Positions 43,101 to 50,706 of a stretch of 64,000 nucleotides of DNA are shown here, in pieces. The position numbers and the translations under genes were made by a program. Origin of the DNA: Microglena sp. YARC. Taxonomy: Eukaryota; Chlorophyta; Chlorophyceae; Chlamydomonadales; Chlamydomonadaceae. The DNA lies in NCBI GenBank assembly GCA_022414725.1, contig CM039463.1, positions 32,319,579 through 32,383,578 on the forward strand, given 5' to 3'. Positions within the stretch are counted from its first letter, which is position 1. Every line of letters begins with the position of its first letter. The notes below the pieces were generated by a model that was not told the DNA's origin, ran no database searches, and was given only the letters and a program-made list of their open reading frames with translations.

Positions 43101-43598
43101 GCACACGAGCACCTCCCACCCCCCTCACAAACACACACATGTGCAAGAACAAGCACACGAGCACCTCCCACCTCCCACCCCCTCACACACAAACACATTC
43201 AAGCACAAGCACATGAGCCACTCCTACCTCCCACCTCCAACCCCCCTCACACACACACATGTTCAAGTACAAGCACACAAGCCCCTCCCACATTCCACCT
43301 CCCCCTCCCACCCACCCCACCTCCCACCTTCCGCCCCCCCTCCACCTCCTACCTCCCCACCTCCCGCCTCCTGCCTCCCGCCTCCCACCTCCCGCCCCCC
43401 ACCTCCCGTTCTCAATGGCCGCAGACGACCCCATCACCTTCGCAGATATTACTGAATGCGTACGTGCGTATCGAGAGACAGCGATCGCCATCGTGTACCG
43501 CGACGGTACCGTCCACATGGCCCCCCGCCCTGGCCAGGCTCTGAACCTCCAAGCTGGGGACATGATCGCTGTGGTGGGCGATGAAATGAGCTTCCAGG
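23797..43598 (+). CDS. CASTOR/POLLUX-like ion channel, RCK region in about ten exons (5' end not found)
   Basis: Fragments in family order: 23797-23917 (end of pore helix and start of RCK1), 25646-26080 (rest of RCK1), 26669-26824, 28029-28181, 30044-30151, 31204-31317, 34844-34923, 36647-36713 (RCK2) and 43425-43598 (RCK2 C-lobe). Splice phases agree for all junctions from 26669 to 36713. Key motifs: LLGVVSDEI then VRNGR and HTVILNWSEE (family: membrane helix, HTxILGWS), DDFIYRL..SSVQPGL, LTYAESRRVLENSI, ISHMDLSNRE and RETAIAIVYRDGTV. In plants CASTOR and POLLUX (DMI1) are envelope or nuclear-membrane cation channels gated through RCK domains; bacterial relatives exist. The last junction (36713/43425) is out of phase, so a small exon or an indel is missing. 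Introns up to 6.7 kb consist largely of repeats. Confidence 0.82.
23918..25645 (+). other. intron region with TACCTC microsatellite
   Basis: No further exon recognised between the pore exon and the RCK1 exon, although the family would have about 60-80 residues here, so an exon is probably missed. 25170-25600 is a TACCTC hexanucleotide repeat passing into CCTCCA. Confidence 0.6.
25170..25605 (+). repeat. TACCTC / CTCCAC microsatellite
   Basis: Long degenerate array of TACCTC, ending with seven CTCCAC-type units directly before the RCK1 exon acceptor. Confidence 0.92.
25646..26080 (+). CDS. channel exon(s): RCK1 second half and its C-lobe, with frame lesions
   Basis: The exon follows CCCCCCCTGTGGCAG. 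It reads PIDARQNVVLQCPLVAFKF, then SSDDFIYRLNAMSSVQPGL, which matches the family pattern VVVELxDxDN..VAHDVIGRLMxQxxxQPGL. After a shift near 25855 another frame gives MQLIFRREP, then after a second shift near 25925 LTYAESRRVLENSIACGYC and QLDPCESEVMRDGD. A further shift in a CCC run (26044-26046) leads to RLIFDSTLLEAEE. Three small indels, or an unrecognised intron, are needed. Taken together the order fits an RCK1 domain. Confidence 0.65.
26118..26245 (+). repeat. interstitial CCCTAAA-type tract
   Basis: Degenerate units CCCTAAACCCTAAACC, CCCCTAAAC and AACCCCAACCC. CCCTAAA is the plant-type telomere repeat, here internal in a gene. Confidence 0.75.
26265..26668 (+). repeat. array of copies of the 5' edge and acceptor of the 26669 exon
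   Basis: CCCCAAGGAGCTGATTGAAG (26274) and later CTGACCCCCAAGGAGCTG or variants near 26468, 26519, 26569 and 26607 copy the acceptor and first codons of the exon at 26669. They alternate with TTACACTA units. Confidence 0.82.
26669..26824 (+). CDS. channel exon: linker to RCK2 and its first strand
   Basis: It starts after CCTCCCAG, phase 0, and reads ELIEAEGKSSLAEAVKGKHE, then SPARIIVIHT, before the donor GTCAGT. The hydrophobic IIVI is the first beta strand of the RCK2 Rossmann fold. Both edges have several copies in the flanking introns. Confidence 0.72.
26857..26932 (+). other. tRNA-like sequence (tRNA pseudogene or SINE head)
   Basis: TTGGTGTAGTGGTACACCAA resembles a tRNA D-arm with pol III A box. 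GGGGGTTCGATTCCCCC is a perfect T-arm with B box. The acceptor ends (GTGATAC and TGGTCAC) pair only partly and the anticodon arm is not standard, so it is not called as a functional tRNA. Confidence 0.5.
27060..27325 (+). repeat. copies of the 3' edge and donor of the 26669-26824 exon
   Basis: GATCATCGTCATCCATAYGG followed by TCAGTTCCTG occurs near 27116 and 27290, with a diverged copy near 27200. Each unit also contains GTTGTGGCTTGGCTT and TGCCAGGTAACCAGCC. Confidence 0.82.
27340..27590 (+). repeat. TATATAG/TAGACAT repeat
   Basis: Units of about 40-65 bp with GATGTGTAGGTATGTAGACA and TATATATAGTC. Confidence 0.85.
27690..27895 (-). repeat. two inverted copies of the GAGGCGTGAGG element
   Basis: ATTGGTGGTTGSCCCCAGCG, CAAGC..AACTCAAGCC and ATAAGGCGT mark copies near 27700-27770 and 27825-27885. 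Confidence 0.7.
27946..28028 (+). repeat. duplicate of the 5' edge and acceptor of the 28029 exon
   Basis: TCTGCAG then GATGCTGCCGTGATCACAAA and TTTGTGGGCGAGTACTTGCC repeats 28029-28069, then changes into TTTA-rich intron sequence. Confidence 0.88.
28029..28181 (+). CDS. channel exon: RCK2 strands
   Basis: Fifty-one codons between ATCTACAG and GTAAGT, phase 0 both ends: DAAVITNFVGEYLPPNSEVA, then IISSTEIHGIPAYSNGSEF and KVILAENPTARN. The pattern matches the family stretch MIxxFDxYLxPGSEVxIxSE. Confidence 0.78.
28190..29045 (+). repeat. array of copies of the 3' edge of the 28029-28181 exon, with CAA tracts
   Basis: Variants of GAGAACCCAACGGCACGCAA then CGTAAGTC recur near 28222, 28498, 28637, 28743 and 29020. 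Intervening sequence is AACTTGAACTCAAACTTG repeats (28185-28440) and CAA microsatellites (28578-28621, 28825-29005). Confidence 0.82.
29570..30043 (+). repeat. array of copies of the 5' edge and acceptor of the 30044 exon
   Basis: GCCTTCTCCAGGTGCTGATC then GAAGCTGGT..GAAACT..CAAG near 29656, 29770 and 29907 precede the real exon at 30044. The copies are separated by AAAAAGAAA-rich intron sequence and GGGGAACTCATGAACATCAC. Confidence 0.88.
30044..30151 (+). CDS. channel exon: RCK2 helix and strand
   Basis: Thirty-six codons between CTTCTCCAG and GTGAGT, phase 0: VLIEAGLETVKTILIGG then VHKLTPCDADALVSTYLIE. The run DADALVSTYLIEIQ, completed by the next exon, matches the family DADARTLATLLLIRDIQ. 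Confidence 0.78.
30152..30790 (+). repeat. array of copies of the 3' edge of the 30044-30151 exon
   Basis: CATTGAGGAGAGAGAGAGCT then AGCTTGTCAGCC near 30271, 30425 and 30580 copies the exon end ATTGAGGTGAGTGAGCTAGC. The units include GTGTGGTGTG tracts and CAGCGCATTGCCTTGAAGCC. Confidence 0.78.
31010..31140 (+). repeat. TTCATAGGTCATTCA repeat and copy of the 5' part of the 31204 exon
   Basis: Five units of TCATAGGTCATTCATTC (31008-31072). GAGATGCTCCATACGTCCTT then GCGC (31110-31135) copies 31228-31258. Confidence 0.75.
31204..31317 (+). CDS. channel exon: RCK2
   Basis: Thirty-eight codons between CTGTGCAG and GTGAGT, phase 0: IQNALMTTDRKDAPYVLAPK then NNFNALSTVKAYLKSLRE. Its 3' half is repeated three times downstream. 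Confidence 0.75.
31318..31770 (+). repeat. array of copies of the 3' edge and donor of the 31204-31317 exon
   Basis: CCCATGCGAAGARCAMCTTC, TTGTCGACTGTGAAAGC and AAAGCTTGAGAGATGTRAGT near 31382, 31582 and 31702, each followed by GCTCCAGAATTGGCTCCTCA and ACCACCACT tracts. Frame is kept, so the region reads as one 200-codon open frame by chance of unit length. Confidence 0.85.
31840..31998 (+). mobile_element. MITE-like element with CGATAATTTCGC and CTTTCAGATTTGAAAA, copy 1
   Basis: Contains ATAGCGATCGCTAATTTTGA, GCGAAATTATCGCTATAAAA, CCCAGGAGGAG and CACTTTCAGATTTGAAAACA. Relatives at 34957-35190, 40785-40995 (plus) and 51265-51470 (minus). Non-coding. Confidence 0.6.
32125..32215 (+). repeat. 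dispersed repeat, inverted partner of 60170-60255
   Basis: ACTTTCCCCAGCTGCGGCGT, ACGGGAGGGTCCCCTCAACA and CCTCCAGG are the reverse complement of 60190-60255 with small changes. A shorter relative is at 27010-27055. Confidence 0.7.
32280..32450 (+). repeat. AAAGGCTAAAGCCGAATTTA satellite
   Basis: About nine units of 18-20 bp with variants GGAATTTAAA and TGGCTAAAGT. Confidence 0.85.
32465..33495 (+). repeat. 90-bp satellite, about eleven units
   Basis: Each unit contains CGTACACCAGCCACATGTCA, GCGATAGCTGTCTGTTCCGC and TGACACCACACTCCCCATAT. Spacing is 90 bp from 32949 to 33399. A unique insert separates units at 32730-32885. The open frames through it follow from the period. Confidence 0.92.
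33640..34800 (+). repeat. CCCAA pentanucleotide array
   Basis: More than 1 kb of CCCAA units interspersed with ACACATCTTATCCCAA and AACACATGTCCACTCAACTG. The complement TTGGG can form G-quadruplexes. Confidence 0.95.
34844..34923 (+). CDS. channel exon: RCK2 (SNE-like motif)
   Basis: It starts after GCGACAG in phase with the previous exon and ends before GTGCGT with two bases over, matching the next exon. It reads SAEARGFSPKKIISHMDLSN then REDILAG. ISHMDLSNRE corresponds to the family SDYVxSNE. A diverged copy of the end lies near 35472-35525. Confidence 0.65.
34957..35190 (+). mobile_element. MITE-like element, copy 2 (CTTTCAGATTTGAAAA family)
   Basis: CCAGGGATTTTTATTCCCGC, GCGAAATTATCGCTATAAAA, CTGGAGGAGGCC and CCACTTTCAGATTTGAAAAA. 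Confidence 0.65.
35347..35463 (+). mobile_element. palindromic ATATGATATC element, copy 3
   Basis: ATATCATATGATGTTGACCA, AAATGGTAACTTTAGCCTGG, CAGACTGCCGGCA and ATCATATTGCCGTTCCCT. Confidence 0.65.
35625..36150 (+). repeat. satellite of about 45 bp
   Basis: Units of AAATTCTTCACCCCAATCCC plus GTGCTTATCGTGCTTGTCTC, changing to CCTGTGCTTATTGTGTGTGT on the right. Confidence 0.9.
36200..36646 (+). repeat. array of copies of the 5' edge and acceptor of the 36647 exon
   Basis: GCAGGGTGCTTGWGCAGTGT then GCTGCTAACTC near 36209, 36298, 36453 and 36538, then the real exon at 36647. Separated by ATCATTATCA microsatellite. Confidence 0.88.
36647..36713 (+). CDS. channel exon: RCK2
   Basis: It starts after TTGCAG and ends before GTGCGC: VLVQCAANSAYGEVINELIS then PW. 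It continues the previous exon as NREDILAGVLVQCA, like the family helix after SNE. Four upstream copies of its 5' edge are less well preserved. Confidence 0.7.
36705..37870 (+). repeat. tandem and dispersed repeats after the 36713 donor
   Basis: CCCATGGGTGSGCCTATA (copy of the exon end) occurs near 36707, 36862 and 37096. GCTGCCTAGAAGCTGCTGCT, TTTGGCTGRCCCTGGACTG and AGCTGACACAACCAGRTT recur through 37150-37850. Confidence 0.75.
37900..38835 (+). repeat. 34-bp satellite, about 27 units
   Basis: Unit ATAGTGAACAATATATCGTA plus CCATATATTGTCTG. Since 34 is not a multiple of three and no frame has a stop, the minus strand is open in all three frames over about 900 bp, giving the same 34-residue peptide period. 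This is not a gene. Two stray units lie at 40206-40275. Confidence 0.95.
39613..39875 (-). pseudogene. possible gene fragment with AT-hook motif
   Basis: One frame gives ANFNARLFYRACDIGISPNN then ISNSMNAHIK; after a one-base shift near 39780 another gives MQGWLNKLRQQRRRKMKTS and HKRGRGRPTNSPKE, ending at TAG (39615-39613). KRGRGRP is an AT-hook core. Composition is not repetitive. It may be a remnant of a transposon-derived or nuclear DNA-binding protein; no family assigned. Confidence 0.3.
40480..40775 (+). repeat. TTTGCTTGATTTGGTGTTAT satellite
   Basis: Units of about 55-60 bp with GTGATGTGATKTGCTTTGCT. Confidence 0.85.
40785..40995 (+). mobile_element. MITE-like element, copy 3 (CTTTCAGATTTGAAAA family)
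   Basis: Diverged copy: CGACTAAAATCGAT units, CTGGGAGGAGGC and CTCTTTCAGATTTGAAAACA. Confidence 0.5.
41200..42075 (+). repeat. cluster of GAGGCGTGAGG elements
   Basis: Copies near 41205-41275, 41440-41530, 41685-41760, 41790-41860 and 42045-42075. Sequence between 41285-41440 and 41865-42045 is also duplicated (CCATAAACAAATATGTGCTA, CCCACAACAATCTCACCCCA). Confidence 0.82.
42390..43410 (+). repeat. C-rich satellite with CAAGCACAAGCACA units
   Basis: Units of 60-75 bp with ACATGTKCAAGCACAAGCAC, GAGCACCTCCCACCTCCCAC and CACACACACA. The open frame of about 350 codons through it is an artefact of composition. Confidence 0.9.
43425..43598 (+). CDS. channel exon: RCK2 C-terminal lobe
   Basis: After GGCCGCAG it reads DPITFADITECVRAYRETAI, then AIVYRDGTVHMAPRPGQAL and QAGDMIAVVGDE, the TrkA-C-like lobe typical of the end of CASTOR/POLLUX-type proteins (FxDVxxxARxRxETAIGYR..LxPGDxVIVL). 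A possible donor is GTGTGC at 43599. The frame stays open to 43798 into a G-rich minisatellite, so the true C-terminus is unclear. Confidence 0.75.
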
Positions 43599-43689
43599 GT
43601 GTGCTGGGTCATCATACTGAGCCGGAGTTGGTGGGCAGTAGTGTGAATAGCGGTGCTGTAGATGTGTGGACGGCCTCAGAGTCCCCTGG

Positions 43690-44090
43690 GGGGGACGGTG
43701 GTGGTCCAGGGGGCCACCCACACCAAGCAGTACCAAGCGGTGACAACAGTTGTCGAGGGGGGGGGGGGGGGGCACCCCCAAGCATTGCTAAGGGGTGACA
43801 ACAGTTGCCCAGGGGGGGGGGGGGGGGGGGGGCACCCCAAGTAGTGCCTAGGGGTGACAATAGTTGTCAAGGGGAGGCCCACCCCCAAGCAGTGCTAAGG
43901 GGTGACAACAGTTGTCCAGGGGGGGGGGGGGGCACCCCCAAGCAGTGCCTAGGGGTGGCATCAGTTGTCCAGGGGGGGGGGGGGGGGGGGGGGGCACCCC
44001 CAAGCAGTGCCTAGGGGTGACAACAGTTGTCCAGGGGGGGCCCACTCCCAAGCAGTGCTAAGGGGTGACAACAGTTGTCCAGGCAGGTCT
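43690..44090 (+). repeat. GGGGTGACAACAGTTGTCCA minisatellite with poly-G
   Basis: About seven units of CAAGCAGTGCTAAGGGGTGA plus CAACAGTTGTCCAGG and a variable poly-G run. ACAACAGTTGT is an inverted repeat within each unit. Confidence 0.92.
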
Positions 44091-44344
44091 CTGAAGTCCC
44101 CTGATCCATGCCAGAATCTCCCGCTGACCCGAAGTGAACGATGTACCATGTACCAGTACACAAACCAGCCAACCAACCAAACGTGGTAAAAAAAGCTTTG
44201 ATACTGATCCGACTAGGAGCCTACTCGGCATTGTGTGCTCCCTTTTTCTAGTTGTGAAAAGATTCTCACCCCAGGAGGTGGGTCTCCTGACACGCACCAG
44301 ACACTTAGGATTCAGTTCGAATGGTGTTGCCACTCCTACAAGAG

Positions 44345-44515
44345 AGTATACAATCACTGTAGCACGAACTCAGGGCCCCCGTCGGTAAAACTATTGTTTG
44401 GGGTTCAGTTCATCAGTGCTTTTTCTTTTAAAGCCCTTCCTACACGGTTGGCCAAGTCCCTTTAGCCTATTGGGCCTACCTCTGGACTGCCTAACATACA
44501 TACATACATACAAAA
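44345..44515 (+). repeat. dispersed repeat, inverted partner of 15925-16075
   Basis: GTAGCACGAACTCAGG, TTGGGGTTCAGTTCATCAGT, AAGTCCCTTTAGCCTATTGG and a CATA microsatellite at the right end. Confidence 0.75.
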
Positions 44516-44609
44516 GAGTTCTGTGATAGTATCGCATGGGAAGACTTGTAATTGGGAGAAGGTGAGAAGCCCTGGTTTGGCTGAAAAAACATGTAACAAT
44601 CAGGGTGAT

Positions 44610-44765
44610 TCAAAGCGCGCGCTTTTGAGCGCTGACTTTTTGACCCCCTTCGCGCTTTAAGCGCAGTTTTTTGCAGCACCTTGTGGGCGCTGCAAGCAAT
44701 TTTTGCGCTTTTTGCAGTTCAAAGCGCAGTATTTTTGTTCAAGTGCGCTAAAGCGCTGGCCAATT
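44610..44765 (+). repeat. GCGCTTT-rich short repeat
   Basis: GCGCGCGCTTTTGAGCGCTG, CGCGCTTTAAGCGCAG and AGTGCGCTAAAGCGCTGG: many short inverted repeats of AAAGCGC/GCGCTTT. No partner copy seen elsewhere in the window. Confidence 0.6.
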
Positions 44766-44769
44766 TGGC

Positions 44770-45905
44770 CATTTGAAGTACCCTGGTAACAATTCAAATT
44801 CAAAATTCTGGATAGGTTGCCCTCCTCATCGGCCACTAGAGAAGTTTAGAGCTCATGCAAGCCAACATCATGCCTCCTTGGCTCCGCCTCTTATGAACAT
44901 AACGAGTAGGGAGACCCACCTCCTGGGGTGAACTACCTTTAACAACTAAAAAAAGGAGCTTGTCGGCCGTGGTAGGGATAGTGAAGGTTTGTTTGGTTGA
45001 GGGTGGGTATCTCCAGTGTAAAATATAAATAATACGCCTTAGTAGTTATTACGAGGCGTGAGGTTGAGGGGGCTACCCCGTTTGTTTGCACTCAGGCCAA
45101 CCACCATGGATACCTAGTCTAAAAAAGGCCAGTTACTTCGACTGTCCCTTTGAAACGTTGAATTATTCATCATGTTTCATATTGAATATGTACAGCACAG
45201 CTGAACTATGAGTGCTGGTACATCAGTGCATAAGACAGTCAATACTTGTTTTACAATCTCGATCGGCAAGAGTATATATTCCTTATTTGTTTCGTTCAAA
45301 CCAGTGGGATTCAAGTCCCATTAGTCTCTCAGATTTTCTTTGGGGTGTGCTGCTGAGCCACAATCAACGATAGTTATGAGTTTGGCCCAATGGCCTCGTA
45401 TGACGCCTGTTGATGGGATTGTTACATGTTTTGCCAGCCAGCTCTGGGCTGCTCCCCATCCTCCAATTCCAAGTCCCTACGTGAGATGCCCACGGAAACC
45501 AGGGAGCACACTAAAACAGATAGACAGTTTGAAGACTTATAGATGTCTGTTGGGCTTTACCGCTAGGTTTACTGCTGGAGAAGGCAGTGTGTCATGAACT
45601 GGAACTTGAGATTTTGTACATGGATGGTACATTCAAAGCATTTTCTCATAGATATAGTTGATACCAATATAGTTGATGCCAGCTTCACAGCTTGATCCTT
45701 CACATAAGCAAGCCCAGCCTGTCACCTTGACCCCATGACTTGTAGTGTGACTTGCGAGGGAGTGTGACATTCAGCCCTGTCATGCGCGACACCAACTTCG
45801 TAGATGCCATTCCTCGTTCCTCGCTACATGCTCGTCACAATCGACATACCCGCATTCGATCACTATGTAGAAAATGCATACACCTGCCGTTGACCCAGCC
45901 ATGCC
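44770..45905. other. intergenic region with one GAGGCGTGAGG element
   Basis: One copy of the dispersed element at 45050-45110. The remainder is non-repetitive and includes the presumed promoter of the coiled-coil gene; no clear TATA box seen. Confidence 0.5.
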
Positions 45906-46065
45906 ATGATGGAAACTGTAGCAAAACAACTCTTCTTCGGGGCGTCTGACCCCTCGGCCTCTCCGGCCCCATCAGCACTTAACCAGCTCCAAGCATCCGC
46001 ATCATCACAGAAGAAGCGAAATAATTATGAATCTCCCTACGGAGTTCGCTATGGCATCCCCGTCG
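45906..46065 (+). CDS. coiled-coil gene exon 1
   Basis: Starts with tandem ATGs (45906, 45909): MMETVAKQLFFGASDPSASP then SALNQLQASASSQKKRNNYE and YGVRYGIPV. Ends GTC G before GTGAGC (phase 1), which exon 2 completes as Asp. Codon use and composition differ from surrounding DNA. Confidence 0.65.
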
Positions 46066-49000
46066 GTGAGCTGCGGGTTAAATTGTTTCGCACCTAGGGC
46101 CCTCCAGTCAAATGTCAAATGAGCGATCTGGGATTGTTGCGTTGATAAATTACGCGCATTATTCTATGCGTCGTGAATTCTTCTCAGTTTTGAAGATGGG
46201 TGCAGCAATGAGCAAGTAAACGCTGATGCAGCCGTCCATGTTATGGTGCTGGTGCTGAAACTAGTGCTGAGATCCAATAGATAAATCTTAACTGATTCTG
46301 TTGCTCCTTCGTGGGATTGGTGGGGGCAATTACTTTCATCCTTTTCAGCATGGCTTTGCCAAACTTGTAGACTCAGTTGTTGGTGTGATTACATGGTCTA
46401 TCAGCCTCCAGGCTGCTCACCGTCTGCGGGTGGAGTGTCATGTGGAGTGTAATGGGGAGCGTCATGGAGTGTGCAATGGGGAGTGTAATGGAGTGTGTAA
46501 TAGGGAGTGTAATGGAGTGTGTAATGGGGAGTGTGTTATGGGGAATGTGCCATGGGGAGTGTGTAATGGTGTGTGTACTGGAGTGTTTATGGTGGAGTGT
46601 TATGGGGAGTGTGTCATGGGGAATGTGTCATGGGGAGTGTGTAATAGAGAGTGTGTAATGGGGAGTGCGTCATGGGGAGTGTGTGTAATGGGGATTGTGT
46701 AATAGAGAGTGTGTAATGGGGAGTGTGTCATGGGGAGTATGTCATGGGGAGTGTTTAACGGGGAGTGTGTAATGGGGAATGTGTTATAGAGAGTGTGTAA
46801 TGGGGAGTGTGTAATGGGGAGTGCGTCATGGGGAGTGTGTGTAATGGGGAGTGTGCATGGGGAGTGTGTAATAGAGAGTGTGTAATGGGGAGTGTGTCAT
46901 GGGGAGTATGTCATGGGGAGTGTTTAACGGGGAGTGTGTAATGGGGAATGTGTTATAGAGAGTGTGTAATGGGGAGTGTGTAATGGGGAGTATGTCATGG
47001 GGAGTGTTTAACGGGGAGTGTGTAATGGGGAATGTGTTGTAGAGAGTGTGTAATGGGGAGTGTGTAATGGGGAGTGTGTCATGGGGAGTGCGTCATGGGG
47101 AGTGTGTAATGGGGAGTGTGTGTAATGGGGAGTGTGTAATAGAGAGTGCGTAATGGGGAGTGTGTAATGGGGAGTATGTCATGGGGAGTGTTTAACGGGG
47201 AGTGTGTAATGGGGAATGTGTTATAGAGAGTGTGTAATGGGGAGTGTGTCAGGGGGAGTGTGTAATGGTGTGTGTAAGGTGGTGTATAATGGGGAATGTC
47301 ATGGGGAGTGGGTCATGGAGTTTTTAATGGAGTGGGTCATGGAGTGTGTAAGGTGGAGTGTGTCATGGGAAGTGTAATGGAGTGTGTCATGGGAAGTGTA
47401 ATGGAGTGTGTCGTGGGAAGTGTAATGGAGTGTGTCATGGGAAGTGTAATGGAGTGTGTAAGGTGGAGTGTGTCATGGGAAGTGTAACGGAGTGTGTAAA
47501 CGCTATAAAATGCATGGGTTGAATATCTTTGGGGTCAAATATATTTGATTGGCGTTCTATGGCCGTAAATCCACAACCACCTGTTTTGGCCCAAAATCTT
47601 GATTTGAGTTAGATGGGTACGTGCCCCACCTGTCCACCAAGTCGGGCACCATTATGCATAGGGACCAGCAAATCATATGATACTGAACAAAGGTATGTAT
47701 GATATCATATGATATCATACAAATTGCATCATATGATAATGTATGTAAATGGTAACTTTAGCCTAGTCAGACTGCCAGCAAGCATCATATGATATTATAT
47801 GACATCATATGATGCCATGACATCTTATGATATCATATTGCCATTCCCTAAGTATATGGCCTGCCGGTGGGGCATTGGGCCCCTTGTTACATTTCTTGCT
47901 AGCCAGTGGTGGTGGTGTGGAGACAGAGACAGTGCTATTGGAGGTGTGGTGGTGGTGGTGGTGGTGGTGGTGTGGTGACAAAGATGGAGCTATTGGAGGG
48001 TGTGGAGGTGTGAAGGTGGAGCAGTGGTGGTGGTGGTGGTGAGGTGACAACGACGCTGATATTTGGGGTGTGAAGGTGTGGTGGTGGAGCAGTGGTCGTT
48101 GTGGTGGTGTTGGTGTTGGTGGTGTGGTGACAAAGACGGTGATATTGGAGGTGTGGAGGTGGAGCAGTGGTGGTGGTGGTGGTAGTGGTGGTGTGGTGAT
48201 AAAGACGCTGATATTTGGGGTGTGAAGGTGTGGTGGTGGAGCAGTGGTCGTTGTGGTGGTGTTGGTGGTGGTGGTGTGGTGATGAAGACGGTGATATTTG
48301 GGGTGTGGAGGTGGAGCAGTGGTGGTGGTGGTGGTGGTGGTGGTGTGGTGACAAAGACGGTGATATTTGGGGTGTGGAGGTGTGTTGGTGGAGCAGTGGT
48401 GGTGGTGGTGGTGTGGTGACAAAGAAGGTGATATTTCGGTTGTGGAGGTGTGGAGGCGGAGCAGTGGTGGTGTGGTGACAAAGACGGTGATATTTGGGTT
48501 GTGGAGCAGTGGTGGTGGTGGTGGTGGTGAAAGAATGTGTAGAATAGACGCCAAGTCTGTCCCGTGGGACATTGGGCCCCTTATGCATTTCTCGCTAGCC
48601 AGTGGTGGTGGTGTGGTGACAGAGACGGTGCTATTGGAGGTGTGGTTGTGGTGGTAGTGGTGGTTGTGGTGTGGTGACAGAGACGGTGCTATTGGAGGTG
48701 TGGGAGTGGGACAGTGGTCATTGTGGTGGTGGTTGTGGTGTGGTGACAAAGACGGTTATATTGGAGGTGTGGAGGTGGAGCAGTGGTGGTGGTGGTGGTG
48801 TGGTGACAAAGACCGTTATATTGGAGGTGTGGAGGTGGAGCAGTGGTGGTGGTGGTGGTGTGGTGACAAAGACGGTGATATTTGGGGTGTGGAGGTGGAG
48901 CAGTGGTGGTGGTGGTGGTGTGGTGACAGAGACACTGATATTTGGGGTGTGGAGGTGGAGCACTGGTCGTTGTGGTGGTCGTGGTTGGTGGTGTGTGGTG

Positions 49001-50675
49001 ACAAAAGACGGTGATATTTGGGGTGTGAAGGTGTGGAGGTGGAGCAGTGGTGGTGGTGGTGGTGTGGTGTGGTGACAAAGACGGTCATATTTGGGGTGTG
49101 GAGGTGGAGCAGTGGTGGTGGTGGTGGTGGTGTGGTGTGGTGACAAAGAAGGTCATATTTGGGGTGTGGAGGTGTGGAGGTGGAGCAGTGGTGGTGGTGG
49201 TGGTGGTGTGGTGACAGAGACGCTGATATTTGGGGTGTGGAGGTGGAGCACTGGTCGTTGTGGTGGTCGTGGTGGTGGTGGTGTGGTGACAAAGACGGTG
49301 ATATTTGGGGTGTGGAGGTGTGGAGGTGGAGCAGTGGTGGTGGTGGTGGTGTGGTGACAGAGACACTGATATTTGGGGTGTGGAGGTGGAGCACTGGTCG
49401 TTGTGGTGGTCGTGGTGGTGGTGGTGTGGTGACAAAGACGGTCATATTTGGGGTGTGAAGGTGTGGAGGTGGAGCAGTGGTGGTGGTGGTGGTGGTGTGG
49501 TGACAGAGACGCTGATATTTGGGGTGTGGAGGTGGAGCACTGGTCGTTGTGGTGGTGGTGGTGGTGGTGGTGGTGTGGTGACAAAGACGGTGATATTTGG
49601 GGTGTGGAGGTGTGGAGGTGGAACAGTGGTGGTGGTGGTGGTGTGGTGACAGAGACACTGATATTTGGGGTGTGGAGGTGGAGCACTAGTCGTTGTGGTG
49701 GTCGTGGTGGTGGTGGTGTGGTGACAAAGACGGTGATATTTGGGGTGTGAAGGTGTGGAGGTGGAGCAGTGGTGGTGGTGGTGGTGGTGTGGTGTGGTGA
49801 CAAAGACGGTCATATTTGGGGTGTGGATGTGTGGAGGTGGAGCAGTGGTGGTGGTGGTGGTGGTGGTGGTGTGGTGTGGTGACAAAGACGGTCATATTTG
49901 GGGTGTGGAGGTGTGGAGGTGGAGCAGTGGTGGTGGTGGTGGTGGTGTGGTGTGGTGACAAAGACGGTCATATTTGGGGTGTGGAGGTGTGGAGGTGGAG
50001 CAGTGGTGGTGGTGGTGGTGGTGTGGTGACAGAGACGCTGATATTTGGGGTGTGGAGGTGGAGCACTGGTCGTTGTGGTGGTCGTGGTGGTGGTGGTGTG
50101 GTGACAAAGACGGTCATATTTGGGGTGTGGAGGTGTGGAGGTGGAGCACTGGTCGTTGTGGTGGTCGTGGTGTGGTGACAAAGACGGTCATATTTGGGGT
50201 GTGGAGGTGGAGCACTGGTCGTTGTGGTGGTCGTGGTGGTGGTGGTGTGGTGACAAAGACGGTGATATTTGGGGTGTGGAGGTGGAGCAGTGGTGGTGGT
50301 GGTGGTGGTGGTGGTGAAATAATGTGTAGTATGGACGCCAAGTCTTTCTCTTGGGGCATTGGGCCCCTTATGACATTTCTCACTAGCCAGTGGTGGTGGT
50401 GTGGTGACAGAGACCGTGCTATTGGAGGTGTGGAAGTGGAGCAGTGGAGGTGGAGGTGGCGGTGGTGGTGGTGGTGGTCAAATAATGTGGGGGGGTCAAT
50501 CAGTCAGTCAGTCAAAAAATGTCAGTTAAAAAAAGTCAGTCAAAAAAGTCAGTCAAAAAAGTTAATAAAAAAAGAAGCAGTGAACTACCATGAGGTCTCG
50601 CTCTGAACGCTGTTGTACATGTGTTGGTTATGGCGTTGTGTGTGTGTGGAGAGAGAGAGAGAGAGAGACCATGGA

Positions 50676-50706
<31 letters not shown>

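Noticed and set aside
42397..43455. Pro/Thr/His-rich open frame of about 350 codons
   Set aside because: C-rich minisatellite. Only the last part (from 43425) is conserved coding sequence, and it belongs to the channel exon.
47805..50606. Many overlapping His/Thr/Pro-rich or Trp/Gly-rich open frames on both strands
   Set aside because: Consequence of the GTGGTG trinucleotide-based satellite; no domain and no start context.
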